From: Cyclobacteriaceae bacterium
GTDB lineage: Bacteria; Bacteroidota; Bacteroidia; Cytophagales; Cyclobacteriaceae
Length of the DNA: 53,790 nucleotides
Direction of reading: 5' to 3'
Assembly (NCBI GenBank): GCA_947458585.1
Contig: CANGYY010000015.1
Span: forward strand, 1-53,790
The position numbers were made by a program, and so were the translations under genes. Under the pieces are notes generated by a model that searched no databases, was not told where the DNA came from, and saw only the letters and a list, made by a program, of their open reading frames with translations. Positions 36,704 through 45,783 of the stretch are shown piece after piece. The stretch's first letter is position 1, and the number at the start of each line of letters is the position of its first letter.

Positions 36704-36711
36704 CAAAAGTA
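36704..36711 (-). promoter_or_regulatory. -7 box TACTTTTG, 3 nt from the LysE start
   Basis: An exact -7 consensus separated from the ATG at 36700 by AAG only, the same spacing as at 7737-7744. It suggests leaderless translation. Confidence 0.5.
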
Positions 36712-36724
36712 CCGCCTCTTCGGT

Positions 36725-36732
36725 TATATTTG
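36725..36732 (+). promoter_or_regulatory. -7 box TATATTTG of the yggS-tkt array
   Basis: An exact TAnnTTTG match, 25 nt before the yggS start. It overlaps the divergent LysE promoter region, so the two promoters are nearly back to back. Confidence 0.55.
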
Positions 36733-36757
36733 AATTCATTCCGCTGAAAATTTATAC

Positions 36758-37438
36758 ATGGATATCCAAGCCAACCTTGAACAGGTCAAAAAATCGTTTC
36801 CAAATCCAGCTTGTCAACTAATTGCCGTCAGCAAGACCAAGCCCTTGGCAGATTTACAGGCTGCTTATGGGGTGGGAATTCGTGATTTTGGGGAAAATAA
36901 GGTACAGGAAATTCAAACCAAACAACCTGAAATGCCAGCTGATACCCGCTGGCACATGATCGGACATCTGCAGAGCAATAAGATCAAATACATTGCTCCC
37001 TTTGTACACCTCATTCATGGAGTAGATTCATTCAAACTTCTGCTAGAAATCGACAAGCAAGGAAAAAAAATAAATCGAGCCATTCCCATCTTGCTGCAAA
37101 TCCACATTGCAACCGAAGAAAGCAAATTTGGGTTTGTTCAAGAAGAACTAGATGCCATGCTTACTAGTACCGAATTTGCAAACTTAACTCATGTTCAAAT
37201 CCAAGGATTAATGGGGATGGCCACCTTCACAGAGGATGTGGAGCAGATCCGCTCTGAGTTTCGAGGATTAAAGCAGCTGTTTGAAGTATTAAAAAAACGT
37301 ACCCTACCTCCCTTTGTAGACCTGAAGGAACTCTCCATGGGCATGAGTGGGGATTACCAAATTGCCCAAGAAGAAGGAAGCACGATGGTTCGCATCGGCT
37401 CGGCCATTTTTGGAAGTAGAAACTACCCAACCCCATGA
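36758..37438 (+). CDS. yggS: YggS/PLPBP family pyridoxal phosphate homeostasis protein
   Basis: 226 residues, single-domain alanine-racemase barrel. The PLP lysine is K26 in LIAVSKTKP. DFGENKVQE (about 47-55), WHMIGHLQSNK (about 68-78) and HGVDS (about 89) are family signatures, as is the C-terminal LSMGMSGDYQIAQEEGSTMVRIGSAIFG (about 190-217). It buffers PLP and affects amino-acid metabolism; it has no enzymatic activity known. First gene of a long array: its stop overlaps DUF423 by 4 bp. Confidence 0.96.
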   Translation: MDIQANLEQVKKSFPNPACQLIAVSKTKPLADLQAAYGVGIRDFGENKVQEIQTKQPEMPADTRWHMIGHLQSNKIKYIAPFVHLIHGVDSFKLLLEIDKQGKKINRAIPILLQIHIATEESKFGFVQEELDAMLTSTEFANLTHVQIQGLMGMATFTEDVEQIRSEFRGLKQLFEVLKKRTLPPFVDLKELSMGMSGDYQIAQEEGSTMVRIGSAIFGSRNYPTP

Positions 37439-37815
37439 ACGCAAAACGAATCCTTCAACTTGCTGGACTATCTGGAGCCTTAGCAGTAGGCCTGGGCGCC
37501 TTTGGAGCCCATAGTCTGGAAGCCCTTTTAATTCAAAATGGAAGGTTGGACACCTTTCAAACTGCCGTAAACTATCATTTTTACCATACACTTGCCTTGT
37601 TTGGAATCGGTATATTGGCAACACTCAAACCCAATTGGAAAGGCATTGCCTTCTCTGCATGGTGTATGATCCTGGGAATGCTAATTTTCTCAGGCTCACT
37701 TTACGTCCTATCGGTATCGGGAATCACCTGGTTGGGTGCCATCACCCCCTTAGGTGGACTTGCCTTTATCCTAGGTTGGATTTCGATTGCGTATTTCAGT
37801 TTTAAAAACAAGTAA
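37435..37815 (+). CDS. DUF423 family membrane protein
   Basis: 126 residues with four hydrophobic segments. The N-terminal signature LAVGLGAFGAHSLE (about 16-29), then FQTAVNYHFYHTLALFGIGIL (about 41-61), and C-terminal GAITPLGGLAFILGWISI match the YgdD/DUF423 family. Inner membrane, function unknown. The start overlaps yggS by 4 bp and the stop is 4 bp before the next start. Confidence 0.93.
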   Translation: MNAKRILQLAGLSGALAVGLGAFGAHSLEALLIQNGRLDTFQTAVNYHFYHTLALFGIGILATLKPNWKGIAFSAWCMILGMLIFSGSLYVLSVSGITWLGAITPLGGLAFILGWISIAYFSFKNK

Positions 37816-37819
37816 GCTT

Positions 37820-39112
37820 TTGAAAAAATTATTCCTTTCGCTTCTCCTTTCTTGCTGTATTTCCAGCCTAACAAGCGCACAAGTTTCCCGGGATAGCCTT
37901 GCCCATTTGGATTCTGCCTTTGGTCCACAAAGTTTCTTTGCGGGACACCTCACCGGCTTTATGCTCTATGACTTGGATTCCAAACAGGTCGTATTCGAAA
38001 AAAATAGCCACCTCTACCAAATTCCAGCATCTACCGCCAAATTACTCACACTTTATGGCGCACTACAGGTATTGCAAGACAGCACCCAAACGCTCCGGTA
38101 CCATTCTTCTGGAGACACGTTAAAAATTTGGGGATCGGGAGATCCCAGCTGGAAATACAAGGATTTTTACCAGCCCGATTTTCAAAAAATCATTGCTAAC
38201 CATTCGGTAATCCAATTTTCAGATGCCAATCAGCTATCTCCCTCTTTTGGCTACGGCTGGCAATGGGATGATTATTACTTTGATTATGCTCCCGAACGCA
38301 GTTCCCTACCAATCTATGGCAACCTAGTGCAAATGGAAAAGGTAGGCGATTCCCTACAGCTTTTTCCAAATTCCTTCCAGGAAAGGCTCAAAATCAGTAA
38401 TCAGAATCTGTATGAGCTGGAGCGGGATTTTCACAGCAATACCTTCTATTTCAATCCCAGAACCTTTTTGGGTCGGGAAAAATACCTCCCCTTCCTTGTA
38501 GAACCAGAACTTGTCACTGAGCTAGCGAGCCAGGAAACGGGGAAGCCCTGGATTTATAAATCAGATTCACTCCCAACAGTACATCAACAATGGCGTGGTG
38601 CTCCCCTGTCTCCCTTGCTAAAAGAAATGATGCTTTTCTCTGATAATTTTATCGCTGAACAGGTGCTCTTGATGACTTCAGACAAGCTTTTTCAAACCTT
38701 GGATAGCGACCGTGCAGTGGATTACCTACTCAAAACAAGTCTTTCCGATCTTCCTGATCGACCCAAATGGGTGGATGGCAGTGGTTTGAGTCGACACAAT
38801 TTGATTACACCTCGGTCCTTGGTTCGAGTGGTTGAAAAGCTTCAAGAACTACTTCCACAGGAGCAATTCGAAGAATACTTGGCGATAGGTGGGAAATCAG
38901 GAACACTAAAAAACACCTTCCAAGCGGCAGAGCCCTATATTTTTGCCAAAACAGGAAGCATGACTGCTTCTTACAGTTTGGCAGGATTCGTCAAAACCAA
39001 GTCTGGTAAAACTTACGCCTTTGCATTTATGAATTCCAACTTCCCTTTTTCAGTTTCTACTGTACGAAAAGAAGTGGAAAAAGTAATGATCCAAGTCCGA
39101 GATCACTTTTGA
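37820..39112 (+). CDS. dacB: PBP4-type D-alanyl-D-alanine carboxypeptidase/endopeptidase (S13)
   Basis: 430 residues, starting at TTG 37820: this gives a clean signal peptide MKKLFLSLLLSC...TSAQ and lies 4 bp after the DUF423 stop. An earlier in-frame TTG (37787) would overlap DUF423 and spoil the signal. Penicillin-binding motifs: SxxK as S71-T-A-K74 (SKLL follows in the form KLLT), SDN around residue 275, and KTG in FAKTGSM (about 391). All are in order. It trims or cleaves peptidoglycan peptide cross-links in the periplasm. It is followed by an LD-carboxypeptidase and an M23 peptidase in the same array. Confidence 0.92.
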   Translation: MKKLFLSLLLSCCISSLTSAQVSRDSLAHLDSAFGPQSFFAGHLTGFMLYDLDSKQVVFEKNSHLYQIPASTAKLLTLYGALQVLQDSTQTLRYHSSGDTLKIWGSGDPSWKYKDFYQPDFQKIIANHSVIQFSDANQLSPSFGYGWQWDDYYFDYAPERSSLPIYGNLVQMEKVGDSLQLFPNSFQERLKISNQNLYELERDFHSNTFYFNPRTFLGREKYLPFLVEPELVTELASQETGKPWIYKSDSLPTVHQQWRGAPLSPLLKEMMLFSDNFIAEQVLLMTSDKLFQTLDSDRAVDYLLKTSLSDLPDRPKWVDGSGLSRHNLITPRSLVRVVEKLQELLPQEQFEEYLAIGGKSGTLKNTFQAAEPYIFAKTGSMTASYSLAGFVKTKSGKTYAFAFMNSNFPFSVSTVRKEVEKVMIQVRDHF

Positions 39113-39172
39113 AGTAGTAACTAATTGATTAAGTTGTCCAACCCATTAATTGCTCAGTAAACCACCTAACCC

Positions 39173-40216
39173 ATGAATAAACGTAGTTTCTTGAAATCCT
39201 TAGGACTCCTGGCCGCTACAGGGCCCATATTTGGCCTGGATTTTCCGAAAGTAAATACTTCTTCAACACTATTTCCTAAGGCCTTGCTTCGTGGGCAAAC
39301 AGTGGGAATTATCAGTCCTTCTGCCGCAACAGCAGACCGCATGGAGTTTACCTACGCCAAAGAAGCCATGGAAGCCCTGGGCTTAAAGGTGAAGTTGGGC
39401 GAAAATTTTAAGAATCGATTTGGGCATTTAGCTGGCACCGATGAGGAACGGGCGGAGGATTTCAATGCCATGTTTGCCGATCCCGAAGTAAAGGCGATAG
39501 TTTGCCTTCGTGGTGGATCTGGTGCAGCACGAATCCTACCACTTATCAATTACGATCAAGTAAAAGCCAATCCAAAGCCCCTGCTTGGGTATTCGGATAT
39601 TACCGCATTTCATTGTGCATTGCAAAGCCAAGCAGGCTTGATCTCCTTCCATGGTCCCAATGGATCCGGAAGTTGGAATAGCTTCAATGCAAGCCAGTTT
39701 CAACAACTCTTCTTTGAGCAAAAACTACTCACCTTCAAAAATGAAATCGGCAAGGGAGATGACCTAGTAGCTAAAGGAAATCGAATCCAAACACTTACCG
39801 CCGGTAGCGTGGAGGGAAAAATTCTAGGTGGAAATTTAACCGTATTAACAGCTTTATCTGGTACACCTTACTATCCTGATTTTCAGGATTCTATTTTATT
39901 CATTGAAGATGTAGGAGAAGATCCTTACCGCATCGATCGTATGATGAGCACACTCAAACTAAATGGTACGCTTGGGAAAATCAAAGGCTTTGTATTCGGG
40001 CAATGTTCGGAGTGCAAGCCCAGCAATGGCTATGGCGCATTTACCGTAGATCAAATCATGGACCAGTACATCCTACCTTTGGGAATTCCCGCCTACATCG
40101 GCGCCATGATCGGTCACATTCCTAGACAATTTATAATTCCAGTTGGTGCTCGCGTTCGCTTAAATGCCAGCTCTGGAACCCTAACCTTGCTGGAGAATGT
40201 ATTTAAAAACAGCTAA
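39173..40216 (+). CDS. LD-carboxypeptidase (S66 family)
   Basis: 347 residues with an exported N-terminus (NKRSFLKSLGLLAATGPIFG, resembling a Tat-like or lipid-independent signal with a single Arg). The S66 signature: catalytic serine in LLGYSDITAFH (about 136-146), glutamate in FIEDVGEDPYRIDRM (about 243-257), histidine in GHIPRQFIIPVGAR (about 311-324). LD-carboxypeptidases remove the terminal D-Ala from murein tetrapeptides; related MccF proteins cleave microcin-like amides. Export suggests periplasmic action. 60 bp after PBP4. Confidence 0.9.
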   Translation: MNKRSFLKSLGLLAATGPIFGLDFPKVNTSSTLFPKALLRGQTVGIISPSAATADRMEFTYAKEAMEALGLKVKLGENFKNRFGHLAGTDEERAEDFNAMFADPEVKAIVCLRGGSGAARILPLINYDQVKANPKPLLGYSDITAFHCALQSQAGLISFHGPNGSGSWNSFNASQFQQLFFEQKLLTFKNEIGKGDDLVAKGNRIQTLTAGSVEGKILGGNLTVLTALSGTPYYPDFQDSILFIEDVGEDPYRIDRMMSTLKLNGTLGKIKGFVFGQCSECKPSNGYGAFTVDQIMDQYILPLGIPAYIGAMIGHIPRQFIIPVGARVRLNASSGTLTLLENVFKNS

Positions 40217-40220
40217 GGGC

Positions 40221-40916
40221 ATGTCTTCGGTTTATTCTTTTTCACTAGCACTCTTCCTTTTTACTGCAATGACCTTTTCCACGCCAAATCAAGCACAGAC
40301 GACCTCCTTAAGCTACCTTGCTTTGGGCGACAGTTACACGATTGGAGAAGGTGTAGGCTTGGAGGATCGCTACCCCATGCAGCTCGTTCGAGAATGGAAT
40401 AAGACGGCAAAAATCCCCTTCACCTCGCCCCTGATCATTGCAAGGACGGGTTGGACTGTGGATGAACTGGAAGCAGGAATCCTAACCACCCCTACAGCAG
40501 CAGAAGGATATGACCTGGTAACCTTGCTGATCGGAGTCAACAACCAATACCGAGGCCGATCTGTGGAATCCTTTGCGGTGGATTTTGAAAAAATGCTGCA
40601 GAGAGCGATTGCTTTCGCAAAAGGAAACAAATCAAGGGTAATCGTCCTCTCCATTCCCGATTGGGGAGTTACCCCTTTTGCTACCCAAAAAGGTGTCGAT
40701 CCGGATCAAGTGGCAAAAGCAATCAATACCTACAATCAAACCAAAAAAGAAATTTGCAAGAAGACGGGTATTAAATTCATCGATATTACAGACGATTACC
40801 GAATGGACGGTGGCTTGCCAGAAGGGGTAGTAGAAGACCAACTTCACCCCTCCAAACTCATTTATGGACAATGGACGGGGAAATTGCTCTCAGAGCTCAA
40901 AAAAATAAATTTCTAA
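40221..40916 (+). CDS. Secreted SGNH/GDSL hydrolase
   Basis: 231 residues from the ATG at 40221, 4 bp after the preceding stop. An ATG at 40197 is in frame but overlaps the upstream gene and precedes the signal. Signal peptide to about NQAQ (residue 26). Block I LALGDSYTIGEG (serine about 36), block III LIGVNNQYRG (GxNN, Asn instead of GxND), block V DQLHPSKLIYG (DxxH). The triad is complete. Likely a periplasmic esterase; in an array with cell-wall enzymes a peptidoglycan or polysaccharide deacetylase role is possible but not shown. Confidence 0.88.
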   Translation: MSSVYSFSLALFLFTAMTFSTPNQAQTTSLSYLALGDSYTIGEGVGLEDRYPMQLVREWNKTAKIPFTSPLIIARTGWTVDELEAGILTTPTAAEGYDLVTLLIGVNNQYRGRSVESFAVDFEKMLQRAIAFAKGNKSRVIVLSIPDWGVTPFATQKGVDPDQVAKAINTYNQTKKEICKKTGIKFIDITDDYRMDGGLPEGVVEDQLHPSKLIYGQWTGKLLSELKKINF

Positions 40917-40944
40917 TTCCAAACAGGACTTAATTTCAGATCCA

Positions 40945-41556
40945 ATGAAGATCATTTGCATTGGCCGCAATTATGCAGCTCATATTGAAGAATTAAAAAA
41001 TGAAAAGCCAGGGCAGCCTGTCGTGTTTCTCAAGCCAGATACGGCCCTTTTGAAGGGTGGAGCACCCTTCTTTTATCCTGACTTTTCAAGTAATATCCAC
41101 CACGAAATCGAATTGGTACTGAAAATTTCCAAGGAAGGAAAATACATCCAACCTCAATTCGCACACCGCTACTTTGAGGAAATTGGTTTGGGAATAGATT
41201 TCACTGCCCGTGACCTCCAAGACCAATGCAAAGCCAAAGGGCTACCTTGGGAAATTGCGAAGGCATTCAATGGATCTGCTCCTATCGGTGAATTCAAATC
41301 GGTGGCGGAATTAGGCGATTTGCAAAACATCGACTTTCACCTCGAGATCAACGGGGAACTTAAACAAAAGGGAAATACAGGCTTGATGCTTTTTGATTTT
41401 GCTACCATCATCTCCTATGTGTCCCAATTTTTCACCCTCAAAAAAGGGGATCTCATCTACACTGGCACTCCTGCTGGAGTAGGTCCTGTTCAAACTGGTG
41501 ATGAACTAATTGGATTCATTGGCAACGAAAAAATGCTCCATGTTGAAGTTAAGTAA
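40945..41556 (+). CDS. Fumarylacetoacetate hydrolase family protein
   Basis: 203 residues, single FAH domain. Metal-binding and active-site segments: IGRNYAAHIEELKNE (about 4-18), NIHHEIELVLKI (about 50-61, EIE), GIDFTARDLQDQ (about 86) and TGTPAGVGPVQTGD (about 172-185). Cytoplasmic; family members hydrolyse or decarboxylate 2-oxo-acids such as oxaloacetate or acylpyruvates. It ends inside the next gene (17-bp overlap). Confidence 0.94.
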   Translation: MKIICIGRNYAAHIEELKNEKPGQPVVFLKPDTALLKGGAPFFYPDFSSNIHHEIELVLKISKEGKYIQPQFAHRYFEEIGLGIDFTARDLQDQCKAKGLPWEIAKAFNGSAPIGEFKSVAELGDLQNIDFHLEINGELKQKGNTGLMLFDFATIISYVSQFFTLKKGDLIYTGTPAGVGPVQTGDELIGFIGNEKMLHVEVK

Positions 41557-43420
41557 GCTTACTCTTTTACTATGCTCATTTATTCTGGGGTTAAATAGTC
41601 CGGGATTCGCCCAAATCATTCAAAAAGGATACTTCCAGTCCCCCGTAAAACCAGGGGTTAGAAATTACCTTGCTGGCAATTTCTCTGAATTGCGTCCCAA
41701 CCACTTTCATACGGGCTTGGATTACAAATTTGGGGGAGTGGAAGGCGAACCCATCTATGCAGCAGCCGAAGGATGGGTACACCGAATCAAAATCTCTTCT
41801 TTTGGCTATGGGAATGTCATCTACCTCAAGCACCCAAGCGGACACATCACCCTCTATGGTCACCTTCGAAATTTTAATCCTACGCTACATGCATGGATGA
41901 AAAAGAAGATGTACGAAGCCAAGCTAAATGAATTGGAAATTTCGCTTAAAGAAGGAGAACTCCCTATAAAAAAAGGGGAACTCATCGCTTATGGTGGAAA
42001 TACAGGGAGTTCAGGTGGTCCTCACCTTCACTTTGAAATACGTGACAGTCTGGATCGAGCACTTGATCCCCTGCTTGCAGGCTATTCTGAGATCTTAGAT
42101 AAAATCCCCCCTACTCCTCAAAAAATTGCCATTGTACCCCTCGAGCTAGATAGCCGAGTCAATGGTAAATTCCAACGACTTGAACTCACGCCTGTCCTCA
42201 GCGGATCCAGCTACCGCATCAACGAAACCATTCAGGTTTCCGGTAAAGTAGGTCTAGAAATCCAAGGATATGACAAATTGGATGGAGCAGAAAACCAAAA
42301 TGGTTTCCCAAAATTTGAGGTTTCTGACGATGCTGGCCTTCTTTTCAAACTCCTCGTGGATCAAGTAGATTTCGACTATACAAGACAATTTTTACTCCAT
42401 ACCCACCAAAATCGATTCACCAAACTCTACTACCAAAAGGATTTGAAATTTTCCTTTTTTACTCCAAATACTCCTGGTACGGGTGTACTGCAGGTAGAAA
42501 CAGGCAAAAAGAAAAACATTCAGCTCAAACTCATTGATGCGTATAACAATACCCGACTTGTTCAACTCAGCCTCACAGGTGTCGATTTAGATTCGACCAA
42601 ATCCGATGGAGCAGCACCCCAAAAAGCACAGGTGAGCTATTACAAAAACATCCTTAAAATTAAAGTAGCACAAAGTAATAAAGGTGGCTTGGCCAAATTT
42701 GAGGTGGGAAATACCACCTACGAAATCCTTCCCGCCTACCAGGATGCTGCTAGCAGAACTTACCTCTGGGACTTACGATTTGGGATCCCAAAGAAAATTG
42801 ACCTTTGTTCAGAAATATACATTCCGGACATCATTGGACATTTTCCTGTGGGAAAAGAGCACCTGCATGCCATCGCGAATCTTCAAATTCGAACAGAGGC
42901 GAATAGCCTATTGGAGGACCTCTACCTCCGCGTCACCCAAACTGGCACGGCCAGTGCCCCCGTTTTGAACCTGGGAGAATCAACTGCTTACCTCTGGAAT
43001 CCCATCGAAGCCACTTGGGATGTGAATGGATATGTTGGCAACAAAACCAATACACATGTGTACCAGCGCTCTGTAAACGGTGCCCGAACTTTTGTAGGCG
43101 GGGAATGGGTGCAAAATCAAATACGGTTCAAAACCAGAAATTTTGGTAGTTTTGTTTTAGCTGAGGACGCAGTCAAACCGACCATCAGCCCTATTCGCGT
43201 AACAAGTCAAGGCATGCGCTTCACGATCAAAGACAACCTGTCTGGAATCAAGAGTTTTGAAGCTTATGTCAACGGGGAGTGGGTTTGGATGCGCTACGAG
43301 CACAAGCAAGCCGTCATTTGGTCGGAACCGCTTCAAGGGCAAAGTCTGAAAGGGCCTGTACTCCTGAAGGTAACCGACCAAGCAGGAAATGTAGCGGAAT
43401 ATCGCGGCAACCTCAATTAA
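41540..43420 (+). CDS. Secreted M23 family metallopeptidase
   Basis: 626 residues from ATG 41540 (MLKLSKLTLLLCSFILG); an earlier in-frame start at 41510 only extends into the upstream gene. Signal peptide ends near GFAQ (about 26). LytM-type domain about 45-190: zinc ligands in NHFHTGLDY (HxxxD, about 55-63) and GGPHLHFEI (HxH, about 165-173) are all present, so it should be active. A long C-terminal region (about 200-626) is beta-rich with no recognised domain. It cleaves peptide cross-links in peptidoglycan. Part of the cell-wall array with PBP4 and LD-carboxypeptidase. Confidence 0.92.
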   Translation: MLKLSKLTLLLCSFILGLNSPGFAQIIQKGYFQSPVKPGVRNYLAGNFSELRPNHFHTGLDYKFGGVEGEPIYAAAEGWVHRIKISSFGYGNVIYLKHPSGHITLYGHLRNFNPTLHAWMKKKMYEAKLNELEISLKEGELPIKKGELIAYGGNTGSSGGPHLHFEIRDSLDRALDPLLAGYSEILDKIPPTPQKIAIVPLELDSRVNGKFQRLELTPVLSGSSYRINETIQVSGKVGLEIQGYDKLDGAENQNGFPKFEVSDDAGLLFKLLVDQVDFDYTRQFLLHTHQNRFTKLYYQKDLKFSFFTPNTPGTGVLQVETGKKKNIQLKLIDAYNNTRLVQLSLTGVDLDSTKSDGAAPQKAQVSYYKNILKIKVAQSNKGGLAKFEVGNTTYEILPAYQDAASRTYLWDLRFGIPKKIDLCSEIYIPDIIGHFPVGKEHLHAIANLQIRTEANSLLEDLYLRVTQTGTASAPVLNLGESTAYLWNPIEATWDVNGYVGNKTNTHVYQRSVNGARTFVGGEWVQNQIRFKTRNFGSFVLAEDAVKPTISPIRVTSQGMRFTIKDNLSGIKSFEAYVNGEWVWMRYEHKQAVIWSEPLQGQSLKGPVLLKVTDQAGNVAEYRGNLN

Positions 43421-43448
43421 TTTAGTAATCACCTAAATCACCAATACC

Positions 43449-43898
43449 ATGTCTTTAGCAGTTGGCCAACAGGCACCTGATTTTGAAGCAAAGATTGAAA
43501 CTGGAGCTTCCATCAAACTATCCGACTACCGCGGAAAAAAAGTGATTCTCTATTTTTACCCTAAAGATGCCACTCCGGGATGTACTGCCCAGGCTTGTAA
43601 CCTTCGGGACAATTACGAGCAGCTACTCAAAGCTGGCTATGTGGTCTTCGGCGTAAGCTCAGATACGGAAAAGTCTCACCAAAAATTTATTGAAAAGCAG
43701 AGCCTCCCCTTTTCCCTAATTGCGGATACGGAGCTCACCGTACACCATGCCTATGGAACCTGGGTGGAAAAATCCATGTATGGCCGCGCCTACATGGGTA
43801 CTGCGCGAACCACCTTTGTCATCGACGAGGCGGGAAAAATTGCCGAAATCATCGAAAAAGTAGATACCAAGAACCATACGGCACAAGTGCTCAAGTAA
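43449..43898 (+). CDS. bcp: Thioredoxin-dependent peroxiredoxin (BCP/PrxQ)
   Basis: 149 residues. Peroxidatic cysteine C45 and resolving cysteine C50 lie in PKDATPGCTAQACNLRD, the PrxQ alpha-helical arrangement. The Thr at the active site (T42) is present, and FVIDEAGKI near the C-terminus is typical. Cytoplasmic reduction of peroxides with thioredoxin. 28 bp after the M23 gene and 9 bp before the transketolase gene. Confidence 0.95.
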   Translation: MSLAVGQQAPDFEAKIETGASIKLSDYRGKKVILYFYPKDATPGCTAQACNLRDNYEQLLKAGYVVFGVSSDTEKSHQKFIEKQSLPFSLIADTELTVHHAYGTWVEKSMYGRAYMGTARTTFVIDEAGKIAEIIEKVDTKNHTAQVLK

Positions 43899-43907
43899 CC
43901 TAGCCTC

Positions 43908-44759
43908 ATGAAAAAACAATCCCTACCCGAGCTACAAAAAATCTGTAGCCAACTACGCAGAGACGTATTGCGCATGGTGCATGCGGTGCAATCCGGCCAT
44001 CCCGGTGCACCCCTTGGCTGTGCCGAATTTTTTGTAGCCCTCTATTTTGATCAACTTCACCACAATCCCAATTTCCAAATGAATGGAAAGGGAGAAGATC
44101 TTTTTTTCCTGTCCAACGGACACCTCTCTGCAGGCTGGTATTCCGTACTGGCACGCAGCGGGTATTTTCCTGTGGCAGAACTGAAGACCTTTCGTAAACT
44201 AAATTCCAGACTGCAAGGCCATCCAGCCACGCACGAACATTTACCCGGCATTCGCATCGCTTCAGGTTCCTTGGGTCAAGGATTGTCCGTAGCCATTGGT
44301 ACGGCACAAGCCAAAAAACTAGATCAGGACAAGAGTTTGGTCTATGTACTCATGGGTGATGGAGAATTGCAGGAAGGACAAGTTTGGGAGGCAGCCATGT
44401 ATGCCGCACATTACGGTATGGACAATGTGATTGCAACTGTGGACTACAATGGACAGCAGATTGACGGTCCTACTGAAAAAATAATGGATCTAATGAACCT
44501 AAAAGCAAAATGGGAAGCCTTTGGTTGGGAAGTCATTGAAACCAAAGAGGGCAATGACCTCGCAGCGGTAATTGCTGGCTTGGAAAAAGCAAAATCACTC
44601 ACTGGAAAAGGTAAACCGATCTTGAACCTACTTTACACAGAAATGGGCTATGGTGTCGATTTTATGGTAGGTACTCACAAATGGCATGGTTCGCCGCCAA
44701 ATGACGAGCAATTGGCCCTTGCCTTGGAACAATTGGAAGAAACACTTGGCGATTATTGA
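43908..44759 (+). CDS. Transketolase, N-terminal (thiamine-binding) subunit
   Basis: 283 residues, the N-terminal half of a split transketolase. HPGAPLGCAEFFVALYF (about 31-47), SLGQGLSVAIGTAQAKKL (about 120-137) and the thiamine motif MGDGELQEGQVWEAAMYAAHYGMDNVIATVDYNGQQIDG (GDG...N, about 148-187) are complete. Works with the next gene product, 25 bp downstream, in the pentose phosphate pathway. Such splitting is common in Bacteroidota and other groups. Confidence 0.96.
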   Translation: MKKQSLPELQKICSQLRRDVLRMVHAVQSGHPGAPLGCAEFFVALYFDQLHHNPNFQMNGKGEDLFFLSNGHLSAGWYSVLARSGYFPVAELKTFRKLNSRLQGHPATHEHLPGIRIASGSLGQGLSVAIGTAQAKKLDQDKSLVYVLMGDGELQEGQVWEAAMYAAHYGMDNVIATVDYNGQQIDGPTEKIMDLMNLKAKWEAFGWEVIETKEGNDLAAVIAGLEKAKSLTGKGKPILNLLYTEMGYGVDFMVGTHKWHGSPPNDEQLALALEQLEETLGDY

Positions 44760-44784
44760 TTTATCCATTGCAAAAGACAAGAAG

Positions 44785-45747
44785 ATGAGCTTAGACTTAA
44801 AATATACCTATACCGAAAAGAAAGATACCCGCTCAGGCTTTGGTGACGGATTTTTGGAAGCAGGAAGAAGAAACCCAAATGTGGTAGGCCTTTGTGCCGA
44901 TTTGATCGGTTCCTTGAAGATGGGAGACTTTCAAAAGGAATTTCCGGAACGCTTCTTTCAAACCGGCATCGCAGAAGCCAACATGATTGGTTTAGCAGCA
45001 GGGATGGCCCTGGGGGGAAAAATTCCCTTTGCAGGTACCTTTGCCAACTTTGCCACAGGCCGTGTGTACGATCAAATACGCCAATCGGTAGCCTATTCGG
45101 ACAAGAACGTAAAAATCTGTGCCTCACACGCAGGATTGACACTTGGCGAAGATGGAGCAACTCACCAGATCCTAGAGGACTTGGGCATGATGAAAATGCT
45201 TCCTCACATGACGGTAATCAACCCTTGCGACTACAACCAAACCAAAGCCGCCACGATCGCCATCGCAGAATACGAAGGACCGGTTTACCTCCGCTTTGGA
45301 CGTCCAAGCTGGCCGATTTTCACTCCTACCAACCAGAAGTTTGAAATCGGAAAGGCTTGGAAGATGATCGACGGAAAAGACGTGACCATCTTTGCTACAG
45401 GACACCTGGTATGGGAAGCAGTAGTCGCTGAAGCCATGCTTCGCGAAGAAGGCATCCATGCTGAGGTAATCAACATCCATACGATCAAACCGTTGGATAC
45501 CGAAGCGATCTTGGAATCGGTAAAAAAGACTGGTTGTGCCGTATCTGCTGAAGAGCACCAACTCAATGGTGGCCTCGGTGACAGCATTGCGCAAACCTTG
45601 ATTCGCCACAACCCAGCTCCTTTGGAGTACGTGGGTGTCAACGATAGCTTTGGTGAGTCAGGAACCCCAACTCAACTACTAGAAAAGTACGGCCTCAATG
45701 CCGAAAATATTGTCAAAGCCGCCAAAAGAGCACTTGCTAGAAAATAA
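44785..45747 (+). CDS. Transketolase, C-terminal subunit
   Basis: 320 residues from ATG 44785 (MSLDLKYTYTEKKDTRSGFGDG); the open frame from 44686 overlaps the N-subunit and is not used. Pyrimidine-binding domain about 5-180 with RFFQTGIAEANMIGLAAGMALGGKIPF (the catalytic glutamate in EANM, about 64) and the C-terminal transketolase domain about 195-315 with EEHQLNGGLGDSIAQTL (about 265). Last gene of the array begun at yggS; a terminator follows at 45751. Confidence 0.96.
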   Translation: MSLDLKYTYTEKKDTRSGFGDGFLEAGRRNPNVVGLCADLIGSLKMGDFQKEFPERFFQTGIAEANMIGLAAGMALGGKIPFAGTFANFATGRVYDQIRQSVAYSDKNVKICASHAGLTLGEDGATHQILEDLGMMKMLPHMTVINPCDYNQTKAATIAIAEYEGPVYLRFGRPSWPIFTPTNQKFEIGKAWKMIDGKDVTIFATGHLVWEAVVAEAMLREEGIHAEVINIHTIKPLDTEAILESVKKTGCAVSAEEHQLNGGLGDSIAQTLIRHNPAPLEYVGVNDSFGESGTPTQLLEKYGLNAENIVKAAKRALARK

Positions 45748-45750
45748 AAT

Positions 45751-45772
45751 ATGATCCGCTTCGGCGGATCAT
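45751..45772 (+). terminator. UUCG-loop terminator after transketolase
   Basis: A 9-bp stem ATGATCCGC / GCGGATCAT closed by a TTCG tetraloop, which is very stable. The T run is short and broken (TTGTTTG). Confidence 0.7.
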
Positions 45773-45783
45773 TTGTTTGACCC

